This document shows, in pieces, positions 25,828 through 36,050 of a DNA stretch of 64,000 nucleotides (position 1 is its first letter; every line of letters begins with the position of its first letter). The notes below the pieces were generated by a model, which was given only the letters and a program-made list of their open reading frames with translations, searched no databases and was not told the origin of the DNA. This stretch comes from Alphaproteobacteria bacterium (GTDB lineage: Bacteria; Pseudomonadota; Alphaproteobacteria; UBA6615). The DNA lies in the NCBI GenBank assembly GCA_011087645.1, contig JAALLF010000002.1, positions 186,001-250,000 on the forward strand, read 5' to 3'. Position numbers and translations under genes: made by a program.

Positions 25828-26328
25828 ATGTCGGTCGATATTGCCGAAACTGTCGCGAAGCCTTCCGAACTACCGGTCGCCGATCCGATCGGTGAGCTCA
25901 GCGGGTATTTTTTTGAAGACCTGGAAATCGGCATGAGCGCCGCCTATGCGCGCACTATCGGACCGGCCGACCTGGTCATGTTCGCCGGCATCTCGGGCGA
26001 TACCAACCCGATGCATCTCAATGAAGAATACGCCGCCGCGACCATGTTCGAGGGCACCATCGCCCACGGCTTTCTTTGTTCGAGTTTCATCTCCACCGTT
26101 ATCGGTACCCGCCTGCCGGGACCGGGCTGCGTCTATGTCGGCCAGTCGCTGAAATTCAAAGCACCGGTGCGGCCCGGTGACACGGTGACCGCGCGCGCCG
26201 TGATCACCGCGCTTGATGCCGGCCGCAACCGGGCCAAGCTGCGCACTACCTGTACGGTTGGCAGCACCGTGGTTATCGACGGCGAGGCCGATGTATTGGT
26301 GCCGCAACGGGCGCTGGCCGCGGAATAA
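25828..26328 (+). CDS. MaoC family (R)-specific enoyl-CoA hydratase-like protein
   Basis: A 166-residue hot-dog-fold protein of the MaoC/PhaJ group, which hydrates enoyl-CoA to (R)-3-hydroxyacyl-CoA. The hydratase motif is intact: SGDTNPMHLNEEYA with the Asp-His pair, then GTIAHGFLCSSFIS. The first about 25 residues (MSVDIAETVAKPSELPVADP) are an added, non-conserved lead. GGGGAACTAG precedes the ATG. The 166-base gap before it holds no ORF I can support. PhaJ-like proteins often feed polyhydroxyalkanoate synthesis, but no pha gene is in the window. Confidence 0.88.
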   Translation: MSVDIAETVAKPSELPVADPIGELSGYFFEDLEIGMSAAYARTIGPADLVMFAGISGDTNPMHLNEEYAAATMFEGTIAHGFLCSSFISTVIGTRLPGPGCVYVGQSLKFKAPVRPGDTVTARAVITALDAGRNRAKLRTTCTVGSTVVIDGEADVLVPQRALAAE

Positions 26329-26391
26329 GCTGCAAGGCTTGGCGGCCGCCGCACTTGATATCGGCGCTGGCGGCAGGTAAATCCCGCGGTC

Positions 26392-27363
26392 ATGCGCTTA
26401 TTCCGGCACATTCCCAGCGTTCCCGCGGACGCCAGCGGCGCGGTGGTCGCGATCGGCAACTTCGATGGCCTGCACCGTGGCCATCAGGTGGTGTTGGCCG
26501 CGGCGCGCGCGCAGGCCGACGCTGACGGGCGGGCGTTGGCGCTGATGACCTTCCGGCCCCATCCGCGCCGTTTTTTCCGGCCCGACGAAGAACCGTTCCG
26601 CCTGACGCCGTTTCGCGGCAAGGTGCGCGCCATCGCCGGCCTGGGTGTCGATACGCTGCTGGTCTGCCGGTTCGATGGGAAAATGGCCAGCATCACCGCG
26701 GAAGACTTTATCGAGACGCTGTTGCACAACGGTCTCGGCGCGGCCCATGTGGTGGTCGGCCACGATTTCGCCTTTGGTAACAAGCGCCGCGGCAACCCGG
26801 CGATGCTGCAAGCGAAGGGCGGCGAACTGGGGTTCGGCGTCACCATCGTCGAACCGGCCAAGGATGCCAGCCAAGAAATCTACTCCTCCTCGGTGATCCG
26901 CCAAGCCTTGCAGGACGGCCAACCCGAACGCGCCGCCGCCTTACTCGGACGGCTCTGGGAGATCGAGGGCCGGGTTTTGACCGGCGACCAGCGCGGCCGC
27001 ACCATCGGCTTTCCCACCGCCAATATCGATCCGGCGGAATATGTGCAGCCGGCGCGCGGGGTCTATTCGGTGCGCGCCGGGGTGACCGCCGGCGACGAGA
27101 CCCAGTGGTTCGACGGGGTGGCCAATTTAGGGGTGCGGCCCACGGTCGACGGCCACCGGCTTTTGCTGGAAACCCATTTGTTCGATTTCGCCGGTGATCT
27201 GTATGGAAAGTATCTGCGGGTCGCGTTGGTCGACCATCTGCGCGCAGAGCGGAAATTCGAGAATTTCGAAGCCCTAAAACACCAAATCACCGTCGATTGT
27301 GAGCAAGCGCGCGAAAATTTGGCCACTTATGCGGCAAAATCGGGCGATTCAGTCGGTTTTTAG
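26392..27363 (+). CDS. ribF: Bifunctional riboflavin kinase/FAD synthetase RibF
   Basis: A 323-residue RibF that phosphorylates riboflavin to FMN and adenylylates FMN to FAD. The N-terminal nucleotidyltransferase domain has GNFDGLHRGHQ (about residue 22) and VVGHDFAFGNKRRGN followed by SSSVIRQAL. The C-terminal kinase domain has GRTIGFPTANI, GVYSVRA, GVANLGVRPTV and LETHLFDF. It stands directly before ileS and lspA, a gene order that is very common in proteobacteria. No FMN riboswitch is visible upstream, where only 63 bases separate it from the MaoC gene. Confidence 0.96.
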   Translation: MRLFRHIPSVPADASGAVVAIGNFDGLHRGHQVVLAAARAQADADGRALALMTFRPHPRRFFRPDEEPFRLTPFRGKVRAIAGLGVDTLLVCRFDGKMASITAEDFIETLLHNGLGAAHVVVGHDFAFGNKRRGNPAMLQAKGGELGFGVTIVEPAKDASQEIYSSSVIRQALQDGQPERAAALLGRLWEIEGRVLTGDQRGRTIGFPTANIDPAEYVQPARGVYSVRAGVTAGDETQWFDGVANLGVRPTVDGHRLLLETHLFDFAGDLYGKYLRVALVDHLRAERKFENFEALKHQITVDCEQARENLATYAAKSGDSVGF

Positions 27364-27480
27364 GTAATGTTAGCGTACATGCTGCGGGATCCAGATGGTT
27401 GCCCGCTTTCGTTGAGGGCACTATAAGCCAGCCCGATTGGCGTCTGCTTTTGAATTGGCGCCCGATCGAAGGATTCCCGT

Positions 27481-30321
27481 ATGGCAACCGATTATAAAGA
27501 TACGGTTTTTTTACCGTCGACCGAATTTCCAATGCGCGCCGGCTTGGCCAAGAAAGAGCCAGAACTGTTGGCGCGTTGGGCGTCGATGGATTTGTTCGCC
27601 AAGCAGCGCGAAGCGTCGCGCGGCCGGGAGAAGTTCATCCTCCACGACGGACCGCCCTACGCCAACGGCAATCTGCATATCGGCCATGCGCTGAACAAGA
27701 TTTTGAAAGATGTGATCAACCGCTCGCAGCAGATGTTGGGCAAGGACGCCAACTATGTGCCGGGTTGGGATTGTCATGGTCTGCCGATCGAGTGGAAGGT
27801 CGAAGAAGAATATCGCGCCGGCGGCCGCAACAAGGACGAGGTGCCGGTTCTCGAGTTTCGCCAAGAATGCCGGGACTTCGCCCAGCACTGGGTCGAGGTG
27901 CAGTCGGAAGAGTTCCAACGTCTCGGCGTGATCGGCGATTGGGCCAACCCCTATATGACGATGACCCACCACGCGGAAGCGCAGATCGCCCGCGAGATCG
28001 GCAAGTTCGCGATGAATGGCGGGCTCTATCGCGGCGCCCGCCCGGTGCTGTGGTCGGTGGTCGAGCGCACCGCGCTGGCCGACGCCGAGGTCGAATATGA
28101 GGACCACAAGTCGCCGACGATCTATGTGCGGTTCCCCGTCGTCGAAGCCCAGCTGCCGGCGCTCGAAGGCGCCGGGGTGGTGATCTGGACGACGACGCCC
28201 TGGACCATTCCCGGCAACCGCGCCATCGGCTATGGCGACACCATCGACTATGTGGTGTTCGAAGTGACCGGCGTTGCCGAAGGCGCGGTGGCGAAGGTTG
28301 GCGACCGACTGGTCGCGGCGGCTGATTTGCTGGAAAGTTTCCGCGAGGATTGTGGACTGGACGCCATCGCCGAAGTCGCCCGGCTAAAAGGGTCGGAACT
28401 CGCCGGCACGGTCTGCGCCCATCCGCTGCGCGGTCAGGATTTCGATTTCGACGTGCCGCTCTATGCCGGCGATTTCGTCACCACCGAAACCGGCACGGGC
28501 TTTGTGCACATCGCGCCGAGCCATGGCGAGGACGATTACCGGCTTGGCCTGGCGCACGGTCTGCCGATGCCCGATATGGTCGACGAGGATGGCAGCTATT
28601 TCGATCATGTGCCGCTGTTCGCGGGCATGGTGGTGCTGACCGACGACGGCAAGGACGGCAACGCCAATGGCGGGGTGATCAAGGCGTTGATCGGCGCCGG
28701 CCAATTACTGGCCAAGGGTAGCTTGCGCCATTCCTACCCCCATTCTTGGCGCTCCAAGGCGCCGCTGATTTTCCGCAATACCGCCCAGTGGTTCATCTCG
28801 ATGGAGAACACCGGGCTGCGCGATACCGCGCTGGCGGCGATCGACGACACCAAATTCGTGCCGCCCGCCGGCAAGACCCGTCTGCGCTCGATGATCGAGG
28901 GCCGGCCCGACTGGTGCATTTCGCGCCAGCGCGCCTGGGGCGTGCCGATCCCGGTGTTTGTCGAGAAAAAGACCGGCGAGCTGCTGCGCGATCAAGCAGT
29001 CTTCGACCGGATTACAGAAGCCTTCGAGGCCGAGGGCGGCGATGCCTGGTTCTCCAGCCCGGCTTCGCGCTTTCTGGGCAACGAATATGATGCGGACGCC
29101 TATGAGCAGGTCTCCGACATTGTCGAGGTGTGGTTCGAGTCCGGTTCGACCCATAGCTTCGTGCTGGAAGATCGGCCCGAGCTGCAATGGCCAGCCTCGC
29201 TCTATCTCGAGGGTTCGGACCAGCATCGCGGCTGGTTCCATTCCTCGCTGCTCGAATCGTCGGGCACGCGCGGCCGCGCGCCGTATGACGCGGTGCTGAC
29301 CCATGGTTTCGTGATGGCCGAGGATGGCCGCAAGATGTCGAAATCGCTGGGCAATGTGGTGGCGCCGCAAAAGGTTATCGATCAGTTGGGCGCCGACATT
29401 CTACGTATCTGGGTGGTGAGTTCCGACTATTCCGACGATCTGCGCATCGGCCCGGAAATCTTAAAACATCAGTCCGATCTGTACCGGCGCATCCGCAATA
29501 CGTTGCGTTTCCTGCTGGGCAGCGTCGAAGGCTTCGACGAGTCCGAGCGGGTGCCGGTGGCGGACATGCCCGAGCTGGAAAGGTGGGTATTGCACCGCAT
29601 TTGGGAGCTCGACGGTCTGGTGCGCCAAAGCGTTGACGACTTTGAATTTCACACCCTGTGGACAGCGTTGCACAATTTCTGCGCGGTCGAATTGTCGGCG
29701 TTCTATTTCGATATTCGCAAAGACGGGCTGTACTGCGACCCGGTCGACTCTCAGTCGCGTCGCGCCTGCCGCACGGTGCTCGACACATTATTCGATCATT
29801 TGACCGCCTGGCTGGCGCCGATCTTGTGCTTCACCGCCGAGGAGGCCTGGCTGTCGCGCAACGGCGGCGACGGCGAGGACAGCGTCCATTTGCGCACCTT
29901 CCCCGAGGTTGACGCGAGTTGGCGCGACGACGCCCTGGCGGCGAAATGGGACAAAGTGCGCCGCCTGCGCCGGGTCGTCACCGGAGCGTTGGAGATCGAG
30001 CGGGCGGAAAAACGTATCGGGTCGAGCCTGCAGGCCGCGCCCGACGTCTACGCCGACGACGACACGGTTGCGGCCATGGCCGGCATCGACCTGGCGGAGA
30101 TTTCGATCACCTCGGCGGCGACCTTGATCGCCGGCGCGCCGCCCGCGGACGCGTTTAGTCTGGACGATGTGCCGGGTATTGGGGTTGTACCGAAAACCGC
30201 CGAAGGCGAAAAATGCGCCCGCTGCTGGCAGATTCTACCCGATGTGGGCAGCCATGGTCATGCCGAAATTTGCGGTAGGTGTGCGGCGGCCGTGGAAAAA
30301 TTACCCGACGCAGCGGAATAG
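27481..30321 (+). CDS. ileS: Isoleucyl-tRNA synthetase
   Basis: A 946-residue class I synthetase that charges tRNA-Ile. It carries the HIGH signature in [12 protein letters not shown] (about residue 62), the KMSKS loop in [11 protein letters not shown], and a [11 protein letters not shown] editing-domain motif. The C-terminal zinc finger reads CARCWQ...CGRC. That domain set marks the bacterial type 1 enzyme. GAAGGATTCCCGT precedes the ATG. The 117-base gap from ribF shows no T-box, which is expected outside Gram-positive bacteria. Confidence 0.97.
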   Translation: MATDYKDTVFLPSTEFPMRAGLAKKEPELLARWASMDLFAKQREASRGREKFILHDGPPYANGNLHIGHALNKILKDVINRSQQMLGKDANYVPGWDCHGLPIEWKVEEEYRAGGRNKDEVPVLEFRQECRDFAQHWVEVQSEEFQRLGVIGDWANPYMTMTHHAEAQIAREIGKFAMNGGLYRGARPVLWSVVERTALADAEVEYEDHKSPTIYVRFPVVEAQLPALEGAGVVIWTTTPWTIPGNRAIGYGDTIDYVVFEVTGVAEGAVAKVGDRLVAAADLLESFREDCGLDAIAEVARLKGSELAGTVCAHPLRGQDFDFDVPLYAGDFVTTETGTGFVHIAPSHGEDDYRLGLAHGLPMPDMVDEDGSYFDHVPLFAGMVVLTDDGKDGNANGGVIKALIGAGQLLAKGSLRHSYPHSWRSKAPLIFRNTAQWFISMENTGLRDTALAAIDDTKFVPPAGKTRLRSMIEGRPDWCISRQRAWGVPIPVFVEKKTGELLRDQAVFDRITEAFEAEGGDAWFSSPASRFLGNEYDADAYEQVSDIVEVWFESGSTHSFVLEDRPELQWPASLYLEGSDQHRGWFHSSLLESSGTRGRAPYDAVLTHGFVMAEDGRKMSKSLGNVVAPQKVIDQLGADILRIWVVSSDYSDDLRIGPEILKHQSDLYRRIRNTLRFLLGSVEGFDESERVPVADMPELERWVLHRIWELDGLVRQSVDDFEFHTLWTALHNFCAVELSAFYFDIRKDGLYCDPVDSQSRRACRTVLDTLFDHLTAWLAPILCFTAEEAWLSRNGGDGEDSVHLRTFPEVDASWRDDALAAKWDKVRRLRRVVTGALEIERAEKRIGSSLQAAPDVYADDDTVAAMAGIDLAEISITSAATLIAGAPPADAFSLDDVPGIGVVPKTAEGEKCARCWQILPDVGSHGHAEICGRCAAAVEKLPDAAE

Positions 30322-30337
30322 CGGATAGGATCGAAGG

Positions 30338-30808
30338 ATGCAGCGCTGGGCGCTAATATTCATCGTCGTGATCGCCGTGGTCGATCAGATCTCCAAGCAG
30401 ATCATGATCGGGCTTGTGTTCGAACCGCCGCGGGTGCTGGAAGTCACCTCCTTTTTCAACTTGGTTCCGGTGCACAATACCGGCATCAGCTTCGGATTAT
30501 TTGGCGCCGACAGCGCCCTGGCACGCTGGATTTTGGTCGCCGTCGCGGTGGTCATCATGATCGCGCTACTGGTATGGCTGATGCGCGCGGGTAGTACATA
30601 CATCACCGTGGCGCTGGTCTTTGTCATCGGCGGCGCGGCCAGCAACGTGATCGATCGGGCAATTTCCGGCGCGGTGATTGATTTTCTCGATTTCCATGTC
30701 GCCGGGGTGCATTGGCCGGCGTTCAATTTTGCCGATAGTCTGATCGTGCTTGGCACGGCCATGCTGTTGTATGATGGCTTGTTTGGTCCGGCGCGCGCGC
30801 TAAGATAG
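30338..30808 (+). CDS. lspA: Lipoprotein signal peptidase LspA
   Basis: A 156-residue inner-membrane aspartyl peptidase that removes signal peptides from lipid-modified prolipoproteins. There are four hydrophobic segments. The catalytic aspartates lie in SNVIDRAISG (about residue 109) and FNFADSLIV (about 132), both in the family's invariant boxes, with NTGISFG earlier. It starts 16 bases after ileS and probably shares its transcript. The next gene encodes a lipoprotein, a direct client of this enzyme. Confidence 0.95.
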   Translation: MQRWALIFIVVIAVVDQISKQIMIGLVFEPPRVLEVTSFFNLVPVHNTGISFGLFGADSALARWILVAVAVVIMIALLVWLMRAGSTYITVALVFVIGGAASNVIDRAISGAVIDFLDFHVAGVHWPAFNFADSLIVLGTAMLLYDGLFGPARALR

Positions 30809-30865
30809 GCGCGTTTATCGGCCTGTCGTAACGGATCGAAACGAAACTCAAGGGAGCAGGTTATC

Positions 30866-31528
30866 ATGGGACGTTCTGTCCAGCCAAACCAGATTGCGAC
30901 GTATGGTGCGGAACCCGGTTCGCGATTGCTGCGCTGTCCGCGGCCGATCCTCTTGATGTTCGGCGCGGTACTGATTTTGGCGTCGTGCGGCGACTCCGCC
31001 AAGCGGGTACTTGGTCTGCAACGCACGGCGCCCGACGAATTTGCCGTGGTTAAACGCGCGCCCTTGTCACAGCCGCCGGATTTTAAACTGCGCCCGCCGC
31101 GGCCCGGCGCCGAGCGGCCCGGCGTGGCGACACCGCGCGAGCAGGCCCGCCAGGCAATTTTCCGCGCCGATGAGGCCGATGCGGCGTCTTCAACGCGGCG
31201 TAATGAAGGCCCCTCGACAAGGGCGGCGCCTCAAGAGGCCGTCAGTCAGCGGTCGAACGGCGAGTCGGCATTTTTGGCGCGCGCCGGTGCGGATAATGTG
31301 GAGCCCGATATTCGCAGCAAGGTCGACCGCGAAAGCTCCATATTGGCCGAAGCCAATCTGAATTTCGTCCAGAAATTATTGAATTTTGATCCGGATAACG
31401 AAGAAGTGGTCGATGCAGCGGCGGAATCCCGGCGATTACGCGAAAATCAGGCCCTCGGCCGTGATGCCACCGAAGGCGACACGCCGCTGATCGACCGAAA
31501 AACCAACCAATTGTTCAAAATATTCTAG
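30866..31528 (+). CDS. DUF3035 (BamF-like) outer-membrane lipoprotein
   Basis: A 220-residue lipoprotein. The lipobox LILASC places the lipidated Cys at residue 41, after a long basic n-region (RLLRCPRP). The mature chain starts with the DUF3035 signature: SAKRVLGLQRTAPDEFAVVKRAPLSQPPDF...LRPP. The remainder is polar and probably disordered, with an acidic helical patch (DPDNEEVVDAAAESRRLRE). In alphaproteobacteria DUF3035 proteins have been reported as BamF, an extra subunit of the outer-membrane beta-barrel assembly machine. AAGGGAGCAGG gives a strong ribosome site. The lspA and M16 neighbours support an envelope role. Confidence 0.85.
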   Translation: MGRSVQPNQIATYGAEPGSRLLRCPRPILLMFGAVLILASCGDSAKRVLGLQRTAPDEFAVVKRAPLSQPPDFKLRPPRPGAERPGVATPREQARQAIFRADEADAASSTRRNEGPSTRAAPQEAVSQRSNGESAFLARAGADNVEPDIRSKVDRESSILAEANLNFVQKLLNFDPDNEEVVDAAAESRRLRENQALGRDATEGDTPLIDRKTNQLFKIF

Positions 31529-31647
31529 TCCGCTTTCAGCGTCAGTGCGCTGACGTTCATATTCCGGCAAGCGATCTCGCGGCAATGTGAGTGAACGCGT
31601 TTGATTTCGCGTTGCGTCGGCTTGCGAAACCGCCATATGTGAACAGC

Positions 31648-33054
31648 ATGAACAGGGAGATGAATGTGCGCACCCATCGCAAATCGACTTGGCGCCGGCG
31701 TTTAATTCCGGCCCTGAGTGGCGGCTTGGCTTCCGTATTCCTGCTGGCCGGCATCGCCGTGCAGCCGGCCGCGGCCCAGATATTCAACCCAACGACCTAC
31801 ACCCTCGACAATGGGTTGCAGATCGTTGTCATCGAAAACCACCGCGCGCCAGTGGTCACGCACATGCTCTGGTACAAGGTGGGCGCCGCCGATGAACCAC
31901 CGGGCAAGTCGGGCATCGCGCATATGCTTGAACATCTGATGTTCAAAGGAACGAAAACCCGTGAAGCTGGCGCTTTCTCCGACCTTATTGCGCGCAATGG
32001 CGGTCGCGAGAACGCCTTTACCAGCCAGGACTATACCGGCTATTTCCAAAATATCGCCGCCGACCGACTACCCTTGATGATGGAATTCGAGGCCGACCGC
32101 ATGAACGGCCTGGTTCTCACCGATGAAATTATCAATCCCGAACGTCTGGTTGTGATCGAAGAAAGGCGCTCGCGCATCGAAAACCGCCCTGCCCAGCTTT
32201 TAAGGGAACATATCCTGGCGGCCGCTTATAGCAATCATCCCTATCGTCTGCCGATTATCGGCTGGGAGCATGAAATTGTGGCCTTGGACCGTGACGCAAT
32301 CGTCGATTTCTATGAGACCTGGTATGCCCCTAATAATGCTGTCTTGGTGGTGTCGGGCGATGTGAAGCCGGAGCGGGTGCGCGAGTTGGCCGAAACCTAT
32401 TATGGACCGATCCCGGCGAAGAAATTACCCGAGCGTCTGCGGCCGAGCGAACCCCCCCACCATGCGCCGCGCGAAGTTGTCATGCGCGACGCGCGTGTCG
32501 AACAGCCGAGCTGGTCGCGCCGTTGGCTGGCGCCGAGCTATGTTTCCGGCGACGTCGAGCATGCCCACGCGCTCGAAGTACTGGCCCAAGTTCTGGGGGG
32601 CGGTTCTTCCAGCCGGCTCCATTCCGCGCTGGTCATCGACCAGGCGCTGGCCGTCGGTGCCGGGGCCTGGTATCAGCCCGACAGTCTAAACACAACGACG
32701 TTCGGAATGGGCTTTAGCCCCAGGCCGGGCGTCGATGTCGACACCCTGGCCACCGCCTTGGAGGCGGAAGTGGCACGGTTTCTGGAAAATGGTGCGACCG
32801 CCGAAGAGGTCGAGCGCGCCAAGCAGCGCATGGTCGACCGTGCGGTCTTCGCGCGCGATAGCCTGGGCGGTCCAGCGCGCATCTTTGGCAGGGCGCTGAC
32901 GTCCGGACAGACGGTCGAGGATGTGGAGCAATGGCCTAACCGCATTTCCGCCGTCACGGTTGAGCAGGTCAATGCGGCGGCACGCGCCGTTTTGCGACCG
33001 GAAACATCGACTACTGGAATATTGCTGCCCTTGAAGGAAGAGGGGAAATCTTAA
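31648..33054 (+). CDS. M16 family zinc peptidase, catalytic member
   Basis: A pitrilysin-family periplasmic protease of about 468 residues. The inverted zinc site HMLEH is at about residues 92-96, with the distal Glu in PERLVVIEERRSR. An N-terminal signal with RKSTWRRR, a hydrophobic core and AAAQ cleavage precedes it. Three in-frame starts compete: ATG 31648, ATG 31660 and GTG 31666; AGGGAG is best spaced for the GTG, and all keep the signal. It is followed after one base by a second M16 gene that lacks the zinc site. The two probably form a heterodimer, as in bacterial homologues of mitochondrial processing peptidase. Confidence 0.9.
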   Translation: MNREMNVRTHRKSTWRRRLIPALSGGLASVFLLAGIAVQPAAAQIFNPTTYTLDNGLQIVVIENHRAPVVTHMLWYKVGAADEPPGKSGIAHMLEHLMFKGTKTREAGAFSDLIARNGGRENAFTSQDYTGYFQNIAADRLPLMMEFEADRMNGLVLTDEIINPERLVVIEERRSRIENRPAQLLREHILAAAYSNHPYRLPIIGWEHEIVALDRDAIVDFYETWYAPNNAVLVVSGDVKPERVRELAETYYGPIPAKKLPERLRPSEPPHHAPREVVMRDARVEQPSWSRRWLAPSYVSGDVEHAHALEVLAQVLGGGSSSRLHSALVIDQALAVGAGAWYQPDSLNTTTFGMGFSPRPGVDVDTLATALEAEVARFLENGATAEEVERAKQRMVDRAVFARDSLGGPARIFGRALTSGQTVEDVEQWPNRISAVTVEQVNAAARAVLRPETSTTGILLPLKEEGKS

Positions 33055-33055
33055 T

Positions 33056-34414
33056 ATGACCGCATATTCACGGTTTATTGCCAACCTAACTATCCTGACG
33101 CTCGGTGTCCTGGTTTTCGCTGCCGTCACGCCGGCGCGCGCGGTCGAAATCCAGCGCGTGGTCAGTCCTGGCGGTGTTGAGGCGTGGCTGGTGGAAGATC
33201 GCACGCTTCCTATCATCGCGCTGAGATTTTCCATGACCGGCGGCACCGCAACCGATCCGTGGGGTAAGGAAGGGTTGGCCAACATGGCCTCCGCCCTACT
33301 CGATGAAGGCGCGGGCGACCTCGACTCCCAGACTTTCCGTCGGCGATTGGAGGATAATTCCATATCGCTGAGTTTCAGTGCCTCGCGGGACACATTCTCG
33401 GGCAGTTTGCGGAGCCTCACGCGCAACCGCGACGAAGCGTTCGATCTGTTTCATTTGGCCATGACCGAACCGCGTTTCGATGACGAAGCGGTCGAGCGGA
33501 TCCGGGCGCAGATTTTGACCGGAATCGCTGGAAGAAAGAACAACCCGCGCTCGATCGCCAACCGGACCTTTTGGTCCGCCAATTTCCCCAAACACCCCTA
33601 TGGCCGGCGATCTGGCGGAACTGTCGAAAGCGTCAACGCGCTTACCCAAACCGACCTCAAGGCGTTCGTAAGCCGGCGGATTGCGCGCGGCGATATGGTG
33701 ATCGGCGTGGCCGGTGACATAGGCGCCGCGGAGTTGGCGCCGTTACTCGATTCGACCTTTGGCGATCTACCCGAGCGGGCCGAGGCCTTTTCCATTGGAC
33801 CCGGGGAGCCGGCCGCGTTGGGCGAAGTTTTCGTGGTCGAACAAGACGTCCCGCAAAGCACCATTGTGTTCGGTCATCGTGGGCTACCGCGCGACGATCC
33901 CGATTATTACGCCGCTTATATTTTGAACCATGTACTGGGGGGTGGCGGTTTCACGTCGCGCCTCTATGAGGAGATTCGCGAAAAGCGCGGCCTCGCTTAC
34001 TCGGTTTCCAGCTATCTACAGCCGCTTGACCATGCCGCCCTTTGGCTTGGCGGCGCGGCCACCGAGAACAGCGCGGTAGGGCAATCGCTCGATGTGATAC
34101 GCGCCGAATGGGCGCGGTTGCGCGACACCCCCATCACCCAAGAGCGCCTCGACGCGGCGCGCGACAATATTACCGGCTCGTTTGCCCTGCGTTTCAACAA
34201 TACCGGCGCGATTGCCGGCATGTTGGTTGCCGTGCAACGCCAGGATCTGGGCATCGAGTACATCGATGAGCGCAGCAAGTTTTTCGAGGCGGTGACCATT
34301 GACGATGTAAACCGGATTGCCAAGAAGCTGCTCGATCCGGACGCGTTGACGATTGTCGTGGTGGGCAAGCCGGAAGGCGTCAAACCGACCAAACAGCCAG
34401 ACGAGGCGGGTTAG
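33056..34414 (+). CDS. M16 family peptidase-like protein, non-catalytic partner
   Basis: A 452-residue M16 homologue with a signal peptide (hydrophobic core, cleavage after ARA near residue 30). The HxxEH zinc site is replaced: the matching position reads ANMASALLDEG, so it cannot bind zinc in the usual way. The C-terminal substrate-binding motif is kept (GGGGFTSRLYEEIREKRGLAYSV, ends given). This division of labour, one zinc subunit plus one R/Y-motif subunit, is known for paired bacterial M16 proteins. Its stop overlaps that of the convergent glycosyltransferase gene (TTAG). Confidence 0.9.
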   Translation: MTAYSRFIANLTILTLGVLVFAAVTPARAVEIQRVVSPGGVEAWLVEDRTLPIIALRFSMTGGTATDPWGKEGLANMASALLDEGAGDLDSQTFRRRLEDNSISLSFSASRDTFSGSLRSLTRNRDEAFDLFHLAMTEPRFDDEAVERIRAQILTGIAGRKNNPRSIANRTFWSANFPKHPYGRRSGGTVESVNALTQTDLKAFVSRRIARGDMVIGVAGDIGAAELAPLLDSTFGDLPERAEAFSIGPGEPAALGEVFVVEQDVPQSTIVFGHRGLPRDDPDYYAAYILNHVLGGGGFTSRLYEEIREKRGLAYSVSSYLQPLDHAALWLGGAATENSAVGQSLDVIRAEWARLRDTPITQERLDAARDNITGSFALRFNNTGAIAGMLVAVQRQDLGIEYIDERSKFFEAVTIDDVNRIAKKLLDPDALTIVVVGKPEGVKPTKQPDEAG

Positions 34415-35229
34415 TTCGGATGATAGCGCCGGGTCAGGGTCGCGCAGAGGGTTTTCAGCAAGCCGAGATTGCCTGAGACCGCGCTGATCTTGGTGGGAAC
34501 GGAACCATCGTCGGGGTAGACCCGCCGGGTTGGGATTTCCGCCACCGCGAGGCCCAGCTGCGATGCCCTGACGCTGAGATAGGCCAGCAACTCATAGTCT
34601 GCGAACATCGCCCGGAACGGCTGAACCTTGGGGTGAAGCAGATACGGGCTGCTATAGGCGCGAAAGCCCTGGGTGGTGTCGGTCAGCCATTTACCGGCGG
34701 CCAAGCTCAGGAGCGGCGCGTGGACAAAGCGGATCGCCAGCAACCGCGTCAACGGCGTGTTGACGCCTTGCCCGCCCTTAATAAAGCGCGAGGCTTGGGC
34801 GTAGTCGACGCCGTGGTCGAGCGCCGCGACGAATTGGTCAATCGCCTCGACGCCGTCTTTGCCATTGCCGTCGATGGTGACGATGCCGCCATAGCCGGCT
34901 TCCAGCGCCCAGGCATAGGCCATGCGCAACTGCGCCGATAGTTTGCCGGGGCCGCGTTTTACTAGGAGCGCGGCAACGCCGAGCTCGGACAATAAGTCGG
35001 GCTCGGTCGAACCGTCGGTCGATCCGCCATCGGCGATGATAACATCGACTTTGTCCATCTGGCCGAGCGCCGCCATTTCGCGAAGCTGCGTCGTCAGCCG
35101 CTCGCCTTCATTGATCACCGGGATCACCACGCAATAGGTCGATCGCTTCGCCCGTAGTTGCAGGCAATCGAAGGCTGGCACGTCCCAATCGGTATGCTCT
35201 ATCGCGCCGCGTTGTAAGTCGTTGTTCAT
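34411..35229 (-). CDS. Family 2 glycosyltransferase (dolichol-phosphate mannose synthase-like)
   Basis: A 272-residue GT-A glycosyltransferase without membrane segments. Motifs are VVIPVINEGERL (about residue 35), IADGGSTDGS, IVTIDGNGKDG (the metal-binding DxN/DxD position) and TTQGFRAYS, the GFR motif of DPM1-like enzymes. It probably moves a hexose from a nucleotide sugar to a polyprenyl phosphate or similar acceptor. It is the last gene of the five-gene minus-strand operon and overlaps the TIM-barrel gene by four bases. Confidence 0.85.
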   Translation of the reverse strand: MNNDLQRGAIEHTDWDVPAFDCLQLRAKRSTYCVVIPVINEGERLTTQLREMAALGQMDKVDVIIADGGSTDGSTEPDLLSELGVAALLVKRGPGKLSAQLRMAYAWALEAGYGGIVTIDGNGKDGVEAIDQFVAALDHGVDYAQASRFIKGGQGVNTPLTRLLAIRFVHAPLLSLAAGKWLTDTTQGFRAYSSPYLLHPKVQPFRAMFADYELLAYLSVRASQLGLAVAEIPTRRVYPDDGSVPTKISAVSGNLGLLKTLCATLTRRYHPN

Positions 35230-36050
35230 TCGTCCGCCGCATCTGCGTAGGCGCGGTTGGCGAAGGCCAGGGCGCGGTCGATCGCGTCGATCGGCGCGGT
35301 TTTATCCTCAAGCATTTCGATGGTGACAATACGATCCGGGCAGTATTGGCGGATCGCCGCGCTAATCGGGCCATGGTCGGTGCCGCTATCGCCGAGAACC
35401 GCTAGATGCGGTTCGCTGGCGTGAATATGGGCCACCAGATCGCCATGGGCGGCGAGGACCGCGTCGGCATCCTCGCCGTTCAGCATCAAAGCCCCGCCAT
35501 CGAGTTGCAGGCGGATCGCCGGCCGGTCGACGGCGCGGACAATGGCAGCGGTCGATCCCGCATCGGTCATGAAGTTGGCGTTGTACGCGGTCGGGTTGGG
35601 TTCCAGGCAAATGATCGCGCCATGTCCGGCGGCGATTTCACCCAGCTCTCGAAAAAATGCACAGGCGGTGTCCAGAACCGCATCGTCATCCAAGCCGCTG
35701 CGGTCGCGGTTGCGCGGTGACCCGAAGACCAGGAACCGTGCGCCGAGACCCTGCGCGATTCGGCACACCTGGCGGAGGTGATCTAGCATCCGGTCGCGAA
35801 TGGCGGGTTCGCCGAAAAGGTTGAGCCCTTGCGTGCCGAACAGCAGAGCCTGCATGCCGACAATCTCGATACCGCGATCGGCCCACTGTTGACGGACCGT
35901 CGCGATACCGTCCGGTTGGGCCGTGGCGACGTCGGGGAAATACTTGCTCGGCGCCACGTCGATGGCGTCGATCCGGTGTTTCGCCAGCAACGCCGCAACC
36001 GTGGGGTCGGCGTCGGGAGACCAGGCGATGTTGGAAATGGAGATCCGCAT
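35226..36050 (-). CDS. Sugar phosphate isomerase/epimerase-like TIM-barrel protein
   Basis: A 274-residue protein of the AP-endonuclease-2/xylose-isomerase-like barrel family. Typical elements are the N-terminal ISISNIAW strand, GARFLVFGSPRNRD, GAIICLEPNP with the metal-binding Glu, LQLDGGAL, AHIHASEP with a metal His and IVTIEML near the end. Such proteins isomerise, epimerise or dehydrate sugars and inositols. It is in the fourth position of the operon and shares one base with the epimerase gene upstream. The substrate is unknown; a sugar being built for the flanking glycosyltransferases is plausible. Confidence 0.8.
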   Translation of the reverse strand: MRISISNIAWSPDADPTVAALLAKHRIDAIDVAPSKYFPDVATAQPDGIATVRQQWADRGIEIVGMQALLFGTQGLNLFGEPAIRDRMLDHLRQVCRIAQGLGARFLVFGSPRNRDRSGLDDDAVLDTACAFFRELGEIAAGHGAIICLEPNPTAYNANFMTDAGSTAAIVRAVDRPAIRLQLDGGALMLNGEDADAVLAAHGDLVAHIHASEPHLAVLGDSGTDHGPISAAIRQYCPDRIVTIEMLEDKTAPIDAIDRALAFANRAYADAADE

